Source: Patescibacteria group bacterium
GTDB lineage: Bacteria > Patescibacteriota > Minisyncoccia > UBA6257 > Colwellbacteraceae
DNA: 27,760 nucleotides
Direction: 5' to 3'
Assembly (NCBI GenBank): GCA_023474185.1
Contig: JAMCXR010000014.1
Span: 1-27,760, forward strand
The translations under genes and the position numbers were made by a program. The notes under the pieces are model-generated. The model was not told the DNA's origin. It made no database searches and saw only the letters and a program-made list of their open reading frames with translations. Positions 8,432-14,972 of this stretch are shown here, one piece after another. The first letter of the stretch is position 1, and each line of letters starts with the position of its first letter.

Positions 8432-9238
8432 TTAGCGATGGCGCCAAGCCCGGCGGTTGCTGCGCATCGTTTCCTTGGAATCGGCGGCCTCTTCCCTGAT
8501 CTCCTTTCCGGTGAAAGCAATGAAGGCGTCTTCCAAGGACGCAGCTTTGGCTTGGGCTATTATTTCTTCCGGCGTTCCTCTTTCTATTATTTGACCGTGA
8601 TCGATTATAGCCACCTTGCCGGCGGATTGTTCCGCTTCGGCAATGTAGTGAGTGGTGAAAAAAACCGTAATTTTTTCCTTTTGGTTCAAGTTTTTGATGT
8701 AAGCCCAGATGTGGTTTCTTGTTTGTGGATCAAGGCCCAGCGTCGGCTCGTCCAAGAAAAGGATTTTCGGGTGATGCAATAATCCACGGGCTATTTCCAA
8801 CCGCCTGCGCATTCCTCCAGAAAAGTTTTTTACCAAATCGTCTTTTCTCTCCCAAAGTTCGGTGAATTTTAAAAGCTCTTCTATTCTATGCTTTTTTAGG
8901 CTCGCGGGGATGCTATAAAGTACGGAGTGAAATTCCATGTTTTCCTTGGCGGTGAGTTCGTCGTCCAGACTGGGATCCTGGAAAACGATGCCGAAAGACC
9001 TGCGTACTTCGTCTTGTTGGGTCAGGGGATTGAAGCCGTTAATCAGTATTTGACCGGATGTCGGCTTAAGCAAGGTGGTGAGCATTTTAATCGTGGTGGT
9101 TTTGCCGGCGCCGTTCGGTCCCAAAAACGCAAAAATGCTTCCTCGCTCCACTTCAAAACTGATTTCCCTAACCGCTTCCAAATCTCCAAACTTTTTAGTA
9201 AGGTTGACAACCTTAATAATCGCGCTTTCCTCCGGCAT
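8432..9238 (-). CDS. ABC-2 type exporter ATP-binding protein
   Basis: This cytoplasmic ATPase of about 268 residues drives the adjacent ABC-2 permease. Visible motifs are Walker A LGPNGAGKTTTIKML, Q-loop VFQDPSLDDELT, signature FSGGMRRRLEIARGLLHHP, Walker B ILFLDEPTLGLDP and the switch histidine FFTTHYIAEAEQ. The DrrA/CcmA-like C terminus (IIERGTPEEIIAQAKAASLEDAFIAFTG) is complete. I chose ATG 9238; a TTG at 9244, two codons upstream, has an AAAGG eight bases before it and is a reasonable alternative. The gene sits between a LiaI-like membrane protein and the permease. Confidence 0.92.
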   Translation of the reverse strand: MPEESAIIKVVNLTKKFGDLEAVREISFEVERGSIFAFLGPNGAGKTTTIKMLTTLLKPTSGQILINGFNPLTQQDEVRRSFGIVFQDPSLDDELTAKENMEFHSVLYSIPASLKKHRIEELLKFTELWERKDDLVKNFSGGMRRRLEIARGLLHHPKILFLDEPTLGLDPQTRNHIWAYIKNLNQKEKITVFFTTHYIAEAEQSAGKVAIIDHGQIIERGTPEEIIAQAKAASLEDAFIAFTGKEIREEAADSKETMRSNRRAWRHR

Positions 9239-9249
9239 AAACAACGATT

Positions 9250-9468
9250 TTACCTTTCCGCTTTTCCGTCGCGTTTCTCATTGCGGCTCCAAAATTCCAG
9301 GATTTTGGATTTTTTCCATTTCCGAGCGCGGAAAATGAAGAACGAACCGATGGCGATGAAAACAATCGGCCAGAAAATACGCCAGACTCCCGGCTGAAGA
9401 ACCCCGGTGTTCTGCAAAAGGAGCACCACTCCGATCAAAGTTAGAATTGTACCAAACCAGGCCTTCAT
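9250..9468 (-). CDS. Small LiaI/DUF5668-like membrane protein
   Basis: The protein has two membrane helices with the pattern GTILTLIGVVLLLQNTGVLQP followed by WRIFWPIVFIAIGSFFIF, as in the LiaI-LiaF transmembrane region (DUF5668), then a basic tail. Starting at ATG 9468 (MKAWFG) puts the domain exactly at the N terminus and gives 72 residues. The frame is open further up to ATG 9573, with another ATG at 9564, and a minus-strand TATAAT at 9577-9582 would start RNA near 9569, so ATG 9564 is also possible. LiaI/LiaF proteins take part in envelope stress sensing in Firmicutes. Here the gene stands directly upstream of the ABC exporter genes and may act with them. Confidence 0.72.
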   Translation of the reverse strand: MKAWFGTILTLIGVVLLLQNTGVLQPGVWRIFWPIVFIAIGSFFIFRARKWKKSKILEFWSRNEKRDGKAER

Positions 9469-9576
9469 CTTCTTCAAAAATGTACTTAATGAGTCTAGCA
9501 CGAAAAAATCAAAACTCAATAGCAGTATTTTCTTCAAATACTGAAACCGCTTGTTTTTTTCCATATCTTGCATTTT

Positions 9577-9582
9577 ATTATA
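9577..9582 (-). promoter_or_regulatory. -10 element for the LiaI-like/ABC operon
   Basis: The minus strand reads TATAAT with a weak TTTTAT 17 bases upstream. RNA would start near 9569, downstream of the furthest ATG (9573), which argues that the true start codon lies at 9564 or 9468. The element lies back to back with the promoter of the nuclease gene at 9630. Confidence 0.4.
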
Positions 9583-9593
9583 GCCGATTTTGG

Positions 9594-9622
9594 TTGCGGA
9601 TAAAAAAACCGGAGGGTATTAT
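9594..9622 (+). promoter_or_regulatory. Promoter of the Cas4-like nuclease gene
   Basis: TTGCGG (9594-9599), a 17-base spacer and TATTAT (9617-9622) end seven bases before ATG 9630, predicting a leaderless mRNA. A GGAGGG at 9611-9616 lies inside the spacer, so it would not be in the transcript and is unlikely to act as a ribosome binding site. Confidence 0.5.
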
Positions 9623-9629
9623 TAGTCAT

Positions 9630-10373
9630 ATGAGTTTTAAATCCAGGGGGCTGTTTAAGCCGGACTCGGAAGAACCGTTGACTTTGAGCCGGACGAAGGT
9701 GGATTTATTTGTGCAATGCCCGAGGTGTTTTTATCTCGATAGGCGCTTGGGCGTCAGCCGACCGTCGCTCCCGGGATTTTCCTTGAACAACGCCGTCGAC
9801 GCTTTGCTGAAAAAGGAGTTCGATTTGCACCGCGCCGCGGGATCCAGCCACCCTTTGATGAAGATTTACGGCATCGACGCCGTCCCTTATCGACACCCTG
9901 ATTTGAACGAATGGCGCAACTCTTTGTCGGGCGGGATTGGTTATTTCGACAAAGAAACCAATCTGTTTATTCGCGGGGGAGTGGACGACGTCTGGGTCAA
10001 TAAAGACGGGGAACTGCACGTGGTCGATTACAAATCGACCGCAAAAAACGGGAAGGTGAGCATTGAAGGGGAGTATCAAAAAGGGTACAAACGGCAGGTG
10101 GAAATATACCAATGGCTTTTCTTGCAAAACGGCTTCAAAGTCTCTCCAATCGCTTATTTCGTGTATTGCAACGGCCGGACCGATCGGGAGGCGTTCGACG
10201 GCAAGCTGGAGTTCAGCGTCGAAGTTATACCTTATGCCGGAACTACTTCTTGGATTCCGGGGGTCTTGAAAGAGATAAAGTCCTGCCTACTTAAGGAAGA
10301 TCCGCCTCCTCCGGCTCCAACTTGCGAGTATTGTTCTTATCAAAAAGCGACGAAAGAAATAGCCATCGACTGA
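9630..10373 (+). CDS. PD-(D/E)XK nuclease with Cas4/RecB-like four-cysteine cluster
   Basis: The protein has 247 residues from ATG 9630; an open frame extends to 9447 but overlaps the divergent gene and its promoter. It starts with LTLSRTKVDLFVQCPRCFYLDRRLG, the entry helix of RecB/Cas4/AddB-like nucleases. The nuclease core is GGVDDVWVNKDGELHVVDYKSTAK, with Asp119/120, Asp133 and Lys135, followed by RQVEIYQWLF (QxxxY motif). Cys30, Cys33, Cys232 and Cys235 (CEYC, after a PPPP run) have the arrangement that binds a 4Fe-4S cluster in Cas4 and AddB. There are no cas genes or CRISPR nearby, so a general DNA repair or processing role is more likely than CRISPR adaptation. A secreted-protein gene follows 16 bases later. 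Confidence 0.85.
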   Translation: MSFKSRGLFKPDSEEPLTLSRTKVDLFVQCPRCFYLDRRLGVSRPSLPGFSLNNAVDALLKKEFDLHRAAGSSHPLMKIYGIDAVPYRHPDLNEWRNSLSGGIGYFDKETNLFIRGGVDDVWVNKDGELHVVDYKSTAKNGKVSIEGEYQKGYKRQVEIYQWLFLQNGFKVSPIAYFVYCNGRTDREAFDGKLEFSVEVIPYAGTTSWIPGVLKEIKSCLLKEDPPPPAPTCEYCSYQKATKEIAID

Positions 10374-10389
10374 AACGGCCAAAAAATAA

Positions 10390-11040
10390 ATGAAAGGCAA
10401 AAAGGAAGCCATAATACTATTGATAGCGGTCGCGATTGTCTTGCTTGTCGCGCTGATTTGGATTTTGGTGGAAAACAAAAAAAGTGCCGTTCGCGAGAAG
10501 TTAAGCGAAGAATACACTGCGACGACCTCGACCATAGTCGAGGGTTATTCTCCTCCAGCCGCACCCGGAGGCAAGATATTGAGCGGTTATTGCTGGACCA
10601 ATTCGATAGCCGCCCCATACCGCGCCGACGCTTGGCGTTGTCAGGTCGACAATTCTATTTATGACCCTTGCTTCGTTAATGGAGGACAAAGCGTTTTTTG
10701 TCCAGATTCCGTTTCTTTGGCTACCGGAACGGTCATTGCTTTAACCAAGTCCCTTCCGGCCCCGGAGACGCAAGCCAATTCTCCCGCTAATTGGGCTTGG
10801 AGAGTCCGGCTAGCGGATGGGACCGTTTGTTCGCCGTTTACGGGCTCCAGACCATTTTTCAATGGCCAAGCTGGATATTATTCTTGCGTCTCCGGTTCGG
10901 GAGAAAGTTTGATGCTTCTCGGCGAGTTGAATGCCAATAGCCAGCCTTGGACGGCTGAGGAGGCGGTAATCGGTAAGTCGGGAAGTTCTTACTACATTCT
11001 AACAACGTCTACCATTCCAGTGTCGACCGTTTGGCGTTAA
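10390..11040 (+). CDS. Membrane-anchored secreted protein with six cysteines, unknown function
   Basis: The 216 residues comprise a basic start (MKGKKE), one hydrophobic helix (about 7-27), a Ser/Thr/Pro-rich linker and an exported domain. The domain has six cysteines (68, 84, 94, 104, 147 and 166) in contexts such as SGYCWTNSIAAPYRADAWRC, NSIYDPCF and LADGTVC, suggesting up to three disulfides. I recall similar CWT...DAWRC...IYDPCF modules in secreted actinobacterial proteins of unknown function, but cannot name the family. It follows the nuclease gene by 16 bases and may share its mRNA. It ends three bases before a convergent gene. Confidence 0.75.
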   Translation: MKGKKEAIILLIAVAIVLLVALIWILVENKKSAVREKLSEEYTATTSTIVEGYSPPAAPGGKILSGYCWTNSIAAPYRADAWRCQVDNSIYDPCFVNGGQSVFCPDSVSLATGTVIALTKSLPAPETQANSPANWAWRVRLADGTVCSPFTGSRPFFNGQAGYYSCVSGSGESLMLLGELNANSQPWTAEEAVIGKSGSSYYILTTSTIPVSTVWR

Positions 11041-11043
11041 ATG

Positions 11044-11409
11044 TTAGAAACCGAGTCCGTTCAACTGGTTCAGAGATTGGTTAACGTAAACCACAAACGC
11101 TTGCCAGAGCCAGACTGCCGCGGCTAATGAGATGATGGTCAAAAGTATAGCGGCTATTCCTACGATTTTCGACTTCCGGTCGTTGACTGCCAGGTATTTC
11201 CAGGCGTACCACAGTCCGAGAGGCGGAAGAAAAAAACTGATGAGATAAACAATAATTTGCCGTCCGGTGCTGACTGACGGGGGTTGAGCGCGCAACGGAT
11301 GGCCGCAATTCGGACAAAAGTAAGCGCCAGCCGGGACTGCTTGATGGCAGACCGGGCAAATGCCGGCTGCGCTTGCTGTAATCGGCGTTGACTGCGCATT
11401 AACTTCCAT
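11044..11409 (-). CDS. Zinc-ribbon membrane protein
   Basis: The 121 residues form two parts. The first is an N-terminal zinc ribbon with Cys18-x2-Cys21 and Cys32-x2-Cys35 (GICPVCHQAVPAGAYFCPNCGHPL), and the second has two hydrophobic helices at about 51-73 and 82-105. Zinc-ribbon membrane proteins of this kind are common and functionally uncharacterised; the ribbon faces the cytoplasm if the N terminus is inside. ATG 11409 lies six bases after a minus-strand extended -10 element, which predicts a leaderless message. The gene is convergent with the secreted-protein gene and divergent from the CxxC membrane protein gene at 11518. Confidence 0.8.
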   Translation of the reverse strand: MEVNAQSTPITASAAGICPVCHQAVPAGAYFCPNCGHPLRAQPPSVSTGRQIIVYLISFFLPPLGLWYAWKYLAVNDRKSKIVGIAAILLTIISLAAAVWLWQAFVVYVNQSLNQLNGLGF

Positions 11410-11415
11410 AAGTTT

Positions 11416-11424
11416 ATAATATCA
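11416..11424 (-). promoter_or_regulatory. Extended -10 of the zinc-ribbon gene
   Basis: The minus strand reads TGA-TATTAT, ending six bases before ATG 11409. The extended -10 form compensates for the lack of a clear -35. Confidence 0.5.
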
Positions 11425-11468
11425 CCTTTGCCCTTGCCGGGTAATTAACAATTTAATCGAAATAAAAA

Positions 11469-11477
11469 TGATATAAT
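11469..11477 (+). promoter_or_regulatory. Extended -10 of the CxxC membrane protein gene
   Basis: TGA-TATAAT is an exact extended -10. RNA would start near 11484, about 34 bases before ATG 11518. No Shine-Dalgarno sequence precedes the ATG, although AAGGGAGG occurs just inside the coding region. Confidence 0.55.
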
Positions 11478-11517
11478 AATTATAGGTTTCAAGGTCGAGT
11501 TTAAAAATAAAAAATCA

Positions 11518-11871
11518 ATGGAAGAAGCTAAGGGAGGAAATCATTCGCAAGGATGTCGCTGCGAGATTTGTTCCAATCGCTGCGCGGTTTGCGGCGGTTA
11601 CCACTGGACTGGAGGCAGCTGGGTTTGGCGGGCTTTGGTGGCGGTCATCATTCTGACGATTACCTTTTGGTGCGGAATCAAGATCGGAGAGGTTAAGGGA
11701 TATGTCGAGGCCGGTTACGGAGGCTACGAGACGCCCTATGGAGGGATGTTTTGGGGATATGGCACAGGCAACGGGTGTTACCGATATGGCCCGGGTATGA
11801 TGTATTACTATCCGCAGGGGGGAACTGGAAATACAGCACCGTCATCCGGGTCTGGTTCGACAGCCAAATAA
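11518..11871 (+). CDS. Small membrane protein with paired CxxC and Gly/Tyr-rich tail
   Basis: The 117-residue protein is unrecognised. The N terminus is cysteine-rich (Cys13, then C15EIC18 and C22AVC25, ending in GGYHWTGG), which could bind zinc or act in redox chemistry. A membrane helix follows at about 36-57, with Cys52 inside. The C-terminal half is rich in Gly, Tyr and Ser (AGYGGYETPYGGMFWGYGTG, then MMYYYPQGG) and looks disordered; it is probably extracytoplasmic. A terminator hairpin follows at 11891-11922, and an extended -10 promoter precedes it, so the gene is transcribed alone. Confidence 0.7.
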   Translation: MEEAKGGNHSQGCRCEICSNRCAVCGGYHWTGGSWVWRALVAVIILTITFWCGIKIGEVKGYVEAGYGGYETPYGGMFWGYGTGNGCYRYGPGMMYYYPQGGTGNTAPSSGSGSTAK

Positions 11872-11890
11872 AAATGTAGTAGTTTTCGGT

Positions 11891-11922
11891 AAAAGGCACT
11901 AAGGCACTAAATAGTGCCTTTT
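11891..11922 (+). terminator. Rho-independent terminator
   Basis: AAAAGGCACTA (11891-11901) can pair with TAGTGCCTTTT (11912-11922). An alternative, tighter stem uses the repeated copy AAGGCACTA at 11901-11909, with a two-base loop. The T run is short, so efficiency is uncertain. Confidence 0.65.
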
Positions 11923-11928
11923 ACTATG

Positions 11929-11978
11929 GGAGAGTTGCCAAGGAGGGCTTGAGCCCCGATAATTAAAAGCAACTCTTC
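11929..11978. repeat. Ten-base inverted repeat around the glycosyltransferase promoter
   Basis: GGAGAGTTGC (11929-11938) pairs with GCAACTCTTC (11969-11978): nine Watson-Crick pairs and one G-T. As DNA it could be an operator. As RNA it would only fold if transcription came from further upstream, since the predicted start near 11970 excludes the left arm. Confidence 0.6.
11935..11963 (+). promoter_or_regulatory. Promoter of the glycosyltransferase gene, embedded in inverted repeats
   Basis: TTGCCA (11935-11940), a 17-base spacer and GATAAT (11958-11963) form a near-consensus promoter 24 bases before ATG 11988. The spacer holds the dyad GGGCT-TG-AGCCC (11945-11956). A ten-base outer inverted repeat (11929-11938 and 11969-11978) encloses the whole promoter. 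The layout suggests regulation by a protein binding the dyads. Confidence 0.6.
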
Positions 11979-11987
11979 GGTTGTTTC

Positions 11988-13292
11988 ATGACCACATATT
12001 TCATTTACCCCGTGATTGACGTCGTTGAGTGGCTGCTGTTGTTTTTTACCGTCTATGCTTTGATTATTCCGCTCGGCGGGATGAAAAAAATGAAAAAACG
12101 CCGGCTGGCCTTCCCGCGGAACCGCTTCGCTATTTTTATCCCGGCTCATGACGAAGAAAAGGTTATCGGTCCGTTGCTGGATTCCTGCTTCAAGCTTGAT
12201 TATCCGCGCGATCTTTTTGAGGTTTACGTTATCGCCGACAACTGCAGCGACGGGACGGCTAAATTGGCGCTGGCGAAAGGAGCTAGCGTCATCGAACGGA
12301 AAAACTCCAAATTGCGAGGCAAGGGATACGCCTTGGATTACGGGTTCGCCGAAGCGGCGAAACGGGAAAAGTTTGATGCGGCGGTCGTTATCGACGCCGA
12401 TAATTTAGTGAAGGCGGATTTCCTAAAAATAATGAATACCGAGCTTTTGAGCGGCAAGAAAATATTGCAAGGCAGAATGGACGTCAAGAATCCAAACGAC
12501 ACCTGGGTAACCGCGATTTACGCGATGTCGGTTTGGGTATCGAACAGGTTTTATTATTACGCCAAAAACAATTTAGGCTTTTCCGCCGCTTTGGGCGGCA
12601 CCGGAATGTGTATTTCTTTCGATGTGCTGCGGTCAATCGGCTGGGGAGCGACCGGCCTCACCGAAGATTGGGAGTTCACTGTTAAGGCGTTGATTAACGG
12701 CATTAAGACGGATTGGGTTCATGACGCCATTGTTTACGATGAAAAACCATTGGTTTTTTGGCAGACTTGGCGGCAAAGACTGAGATGGGTCAGAGGCCAG
12801 TTCGGCGTTGCTTTCAAATACTTCCCGAAGCTTTTCTGGCGAGGAATCAGCAAAGGAGATTTTGTTGCGCTGGAGAGCATCGTGCAGCTTATGATGCCGC
12901 TTTATCTAATCGCCGCCACCTTGATGTCGCTCGTTTTCTTAACCGGTTTGCGACAGTACGCCTTCGACCCGTTTCTGGGCAAGATTTTATTCAGTTCTTA
13001 TTGGGAAGGAATGTGGGGTTTGCAATACGTTTTCTTTTCTTTTGTCATGCCCATTACCGCTACGATCCTGGACGGCGGGTCGAAGCTAACATTGAAATAT
13101 CTGCTTGTATTCCCGATTTTTCAGTACAGTTGGCTGCCGCTGGCCTGGCTGGCATTATTTACTCATCGCAATCCGGAATGGATGCACACCGCACATACCA
13201 GAGTCATTGAGCTGGTTGCAGAAGAGGACGGCAGCGGCGCTCTGTTGGCTCCCGCCGAAGCTTTGGCGGACGCCGAAGTCAGCATTAAATAA
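11988..13292 (+). CDS. Family 2 membrane glycosyltransferase
   Basis: The 434-residue inverting GT2 enzyme is of the BcsA/NdvC-like processive type. It has an N-terminal membrane helix (about 10-31). The catalytic domain follows, with FIPAHDEE (50-57), IADNCSDGT (82-90), the metal-binding DAD (136-138), the TEDWE base motif (225-229) and QRLRWVRGQ (263-271; the Q/RxxRW acceptor-site motif). Several C-terminal membrane helices lie between about 288 and 400. It likely polymerises or transfers sugars from nucleotide sugars on the inner membrane face toward an exported polysaccharide. The last 35 residues are Ala/Glu-rich. The gene stands alone behind a promoter wrapped in inverted repeats. Confidence 0.88.
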   Translation: MTTYFIYPVIDVVEWLLLFFTVYALIIPLGGMKKMKKRRLAFPRNRFAIFIPAHDEEKVIGPLLDSCFKLDYPRDLFEVYVIADNCSDGTAKLALAKGASVIERKNSKLRGKGYALDYGFAEAAKREKFDAAVVIDADNLVKADFLKIMNTELLSGKKILQGRMDVKNPNDTWVTAIYAMSVWVSNRFYYYAKNNLGFSAALGGTGMCISFDVLRSIGWGATGLTEDWEFTVKALINGIKTDWVHDAIVYDEKPLVFWQTWRQRLRWVRGQFGVAFKYFPKLFWRGISKGDFVALESIVQLMMPLYLIAATLMSLVFLTGLRQYAFDPFLGKILFSSYWEGMWGLQYVFFSFVMPITATILDGGSKLTLKYLLVFPIFQYSWLPLAWLALFTHRNPEWMHTAHTRVIELVAEEDGSGALLAPAEALADAEVSIK

Positions 13293-13308
13293 AAACCCAG
13301 AAAAGATT

Positions 13309-13333
13309 AGCCGGTTCCCGACGGGAACCGGCT
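13309..13333. terminator. Strong hairpin between convergent genes
   Basis: AGCCGGTTCCC (13309-13319) and GGGAACCGGCT (13323-13333) form a perfect 11-bp stem with a GAC loop. On the minus strand a T-rich tract (AATCTTTTCTGGGTTTTT) follows, so it mainly fits termination of the minus-strand gene 13347-13712. The plus-strand side lacks a T run but could still cap the glycosyltransferase mRNA. Confidence 0.7.
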
Positions 13334-13346
13334 TAGCGAAGGGTGC

Positions 13347-13712
13347 TTAGGGCGCAGATCGTGCGCAGCGCAGGGAGGGCATAGCCGATTTGAGTCCGCG
13401 GCGGACCGCCTTAGTCGAAGGCCGGACTTCAACCTTGATTAACGGACTCCTGCTGCTGCGCTTGGCTGAAGTGCGATTGGAAGTGGACAAGCGAATGTTG
13501 AGGAAATAAACCTTGCCGTTGTTGCAGGTAATGGAGTAGTTTCCCCCGTACCTATCGGTGGGCTTGACTGCAGCAACGCAGCCCTTGCGAAGCAGCTTGG
13601 CCAACTCTCGTTTGATGACCGACTCTTCGACTTCTCCGAATGGGCCGACTTGCCGTCTCGCTCTGCCACTGCGCCTGCGCATTTTTATCACCCGTGAAGA
13701 ACCGCTGTCCAC
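13347..13712 (-). CDS. Basic orphan protein with strong Shine-Dalgarno site
   Basis: I do not recognise this 121-residue, highly basic protein. The N terminus is Arg-rich (KMRRRSGRARRQ), then GPFGEVEESVIKRELAKLLRKG looks like a helix-turn-helix-sized helical stretch. A short beta-like region (GGNYSITCNNGKVYFLNIRL) and a Lys/Arg/Ser-rich tail follow, so nucleic-acid binding is possible. GTG 13712 is chosen because a full AAGGAGG (13721-13727, minus strand) lies eight bases upstream; the longer frame from GTG 13721 overlaps that site. A weak minus-strand promoter (TTGACT at 13789-13794, TATTAT at 13768-13773) would give a leader of about 50 bases. The gene ends 13 bases before a strong terminator hairpin and stands alone. 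Confidence 0.65.
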   Translation of the reverse strand: MDSGSSRVIKMRRRSGRARRQVGPFGEVEESVIKRELAKLLRKGCVAAVKPTDRYGGNYSITCNNGKVYFLNIRLSTSNRTSAKRSSRSPLIKVEVRPSTKAVRRGLKSAMPSLRCARSAP

Positions 13713-13818
13713 GACGGACACCTCCTTGCGGGCAGAATTGAAAGCTCGCCGCCGGGTTGACCTAAAGATAATAAATCAAGAGGAGTTCAGTCAACTTCGC
13801 GTAAACGGGGAACAGTGT

Positions 13819-13824
13819 TATATT
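13819..13824 (+). promoter_or_regulatory. -10 element of rlmB
   Basis: TATATT lies seven bases before ATG 13832, with no Shine-Dalgarno sequence between, predicting a leaderless mRNA. No good -35 is apparent. Confidence 0.4.
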
Positions 13825-13831
13825 TTAACCG

Positions 13832-14629
13832 ATGAGAAGAAACAGAAGGCTGCGCGTCGGACCGCGTTCAGGTGAGGCTCGATCGCGAGGGCAAATTCAT
13901 ATTTACGGCAGAAACCCGGTGGGGGAGGCTGTTAAAAACGTTCCTCAGGCGCTACGAAAAGTTTGGTTGGCAGGGGAGGCCGGCCTTAAGGATTTGAAAG
14001 CGGAACTTACGGAAATCGGGATAACGGTTGAAGTAGCAGACTCTAAAACGTTGGGGAAATTGGTAGGGGAGGAAGCTATTCACCAAGGAGTGGTCGCTGC
14101 CGTCGATCTGTCGGCCGTTGTTAGAGAAGATGCCGGAGAATTTATTGATAATTTGGCAATAGACGCCGAGACGATGCTGGTTGTCTTGGACGAACTGATG
14201 GATCCCCAAAACGTCGGCGCTGTCATCCGTTCGGCTGCGGCCTTTGGGGCTAGCGGCGTTTTGCTTCCACGGCATCGTCAAGCGTCGGTGACAGGATCGG
14301 TGATTAAGGCCTCTGCCGGAATGGCTTTTACCGTGCCTTTGGTTTATATCGGAAACGTCAACCAAACCATTGATAAGTTGCAGCGTTTGGGTTTTAAGGC
14401 TTACGCTTTGGACGCCGAGGGGAAAATGAACTTAAATCAAGAGGTTTTTTCCGAACCGTCTGTTTTTGTCGTCGGCAGCGAAGGGACGGGAATAAGGCAA
14501 AAAACCTTGGAACGCTGCGACGTTTCTTTGAAAATCAAGACAAGCCCCCGCTGCGAATCGCTCAACGCTTCGGCTGCCGCGGCTGTAGTTTTTTACGAGT
14601 GGAGCAAACAACAAAACAAAAACTGGTAA
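13832..14629 (+). CDS. rlmB: SpoU-family rRNA 2'-O-methyltransferase, RlmB type
   Basis: This SPOUT-fold enzyme transfers a methyl group from S-adenosylmethionine to a ribose 2'-OH; RlmB modifies G2251 of 23S rRNA. Of 265 residues, about 20-95 form the substrate-binding domain (IYGRNPVGEAVKN, then HQGVVAAVD). The three knot motifs follow: DPQNVGAVIRSA (124-135, with Asn127 and Arg133), VFVVGSEGTGI (211-221) and CESLNASAAAAV (241-252). The first 20 residues are an Arg-rich extension. The related TrmH or other rRNA Gm methyltransferases cannot be excluded, but the N-terminal domain favours RlmB/TrmH3. Confidence 0.88.
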   Translation: MRRNRRLRVGPRSGEARSRGQIHIYGRNPVGEAVKNVPQALRKVWLAGEAGLKDLKAELTEIGITVEVADSKTLGKLVGEEAIHQGVVAAVDLSAVVREDAGEFIDNLAIDAETMLVVLDELMDPQNVGAVIRSAAAFGASGVLLPRHRQASVTGSVIKASAGMAFTVPLVYIGNVNQTIDKLQRLGFKAYALDAEGKMNLNQEVFSEPSVFVVGSEGTGIRQKTLERCDVSLKIKTSPRCESLNASAAAAVVFYEWSKQQNKNW

Positions 14630-14670
14630 CGACACCTGTTGATAACTTTCCTGTTCCGCCAGCGTCGATT

Positions 14671-14679
14671 TGCTATAAT
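14671..14679 (+). promoter_or_regulatory. Extended -10 of the 50-aa membrane protein gene
   Basis: TGC-TATAAT is an exact extended -10 element. RNA would begin near 14686, about 25 bases before ATG 14711. Confidence 0.55.
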
Positions 14680-14710
14680 TCTTAAAAAGTCGAAAAACCG
14701 TAATCAAACA

Positions 14711-14863
14711 ATGAAGAACTTCAACTGGAAGCAGTGGGCGAATGTGGTTTTGGGTTTACTGGTCATTGCTTTCGCTTATACCGGCGCGCACGTGACGAGA
14801 TTCGTTGTCGTTGGCGTCTTAGTAGTGGTTCTGGCCCTTTGGTCGGCGTTCGAAAAAAAATAA
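14711..14863 (+). CDS. 50-residue two-helix membrane protein
   Basis: The protein begins with NFNWKQWANVVLGLLVIAFAY, has a second helix (TRFVVVGVLVVVLALWSAF) and ends in a lysine. The WxxWxNVxLGxxLI pattern resembles the SPW-repeat type of tiny membrane protein. The frame is open upstream to 14639, but that extension crosses the extended -10 promoter at 14671-14679, so ATG 14711 is preferred. The gene has its own promoter and is followed by a strong terminator, so it is an independent unit. Function unknown. Confidence 0.75.
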   Translation: MKNFNWKQWANVVLGLLVIAFAYTGAHVTRFVVVGVLVVVLALWSAFEKK

Positions 14864-14876
14864 TCATAGTTTAACA

Positions 14877-14913
14877 ACAAAAGCCCCGCTCCGAAATTGT
14901 GCGGGGCTTTTGT
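14877..14913. terminator. Bidirectional rho-independent terminator
   Basis: ACAAAAGCCCCGC (14877-14889) pairs perfectly with GCGGGGCTTTTGT (14901-14913), with an 11-base loop. A T tract flanks the GC stem on either strand. It separates the 50-aa protein gene from gltX. Confidence 0.9.
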
Positions 14914-14934
14914 TTGCCCAATTTTCAGGCGAGT

Positions 14935-14963
14935 TTGGCCAAAGCCATTAAAAGTCGTATAAT
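14935..14963 (+). promoter_or_regulatory. Promoter of gltX
   Basis: TTGGCC (14935-14940), a 17-base spacer and a perfect TATAAT (14958-14963) end nine bases before ATG 14973. There is no Shine-Dalgarno sequence, so a leaderless mRNA is predicted. Confidence 0.65.
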
Positions 14964-14972
14964 GTCAACATA

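Noticed and set aside
9447..9629. N-terminal extension of the Cas4-like nuclease frame
   Set aside because: It overlaps the divergent LiaI-like gene and both promoters; the conserved domain begins after ATG 9630.
11929..11978. Possible riboswitch upstream of the glycosyltransferase gene
   Set aside because: The shape suggested a structured leader, but a near-consensus promoter lies inside it, so the left arm would not be transcribed, and it matches no riboswitch consensus that I know.
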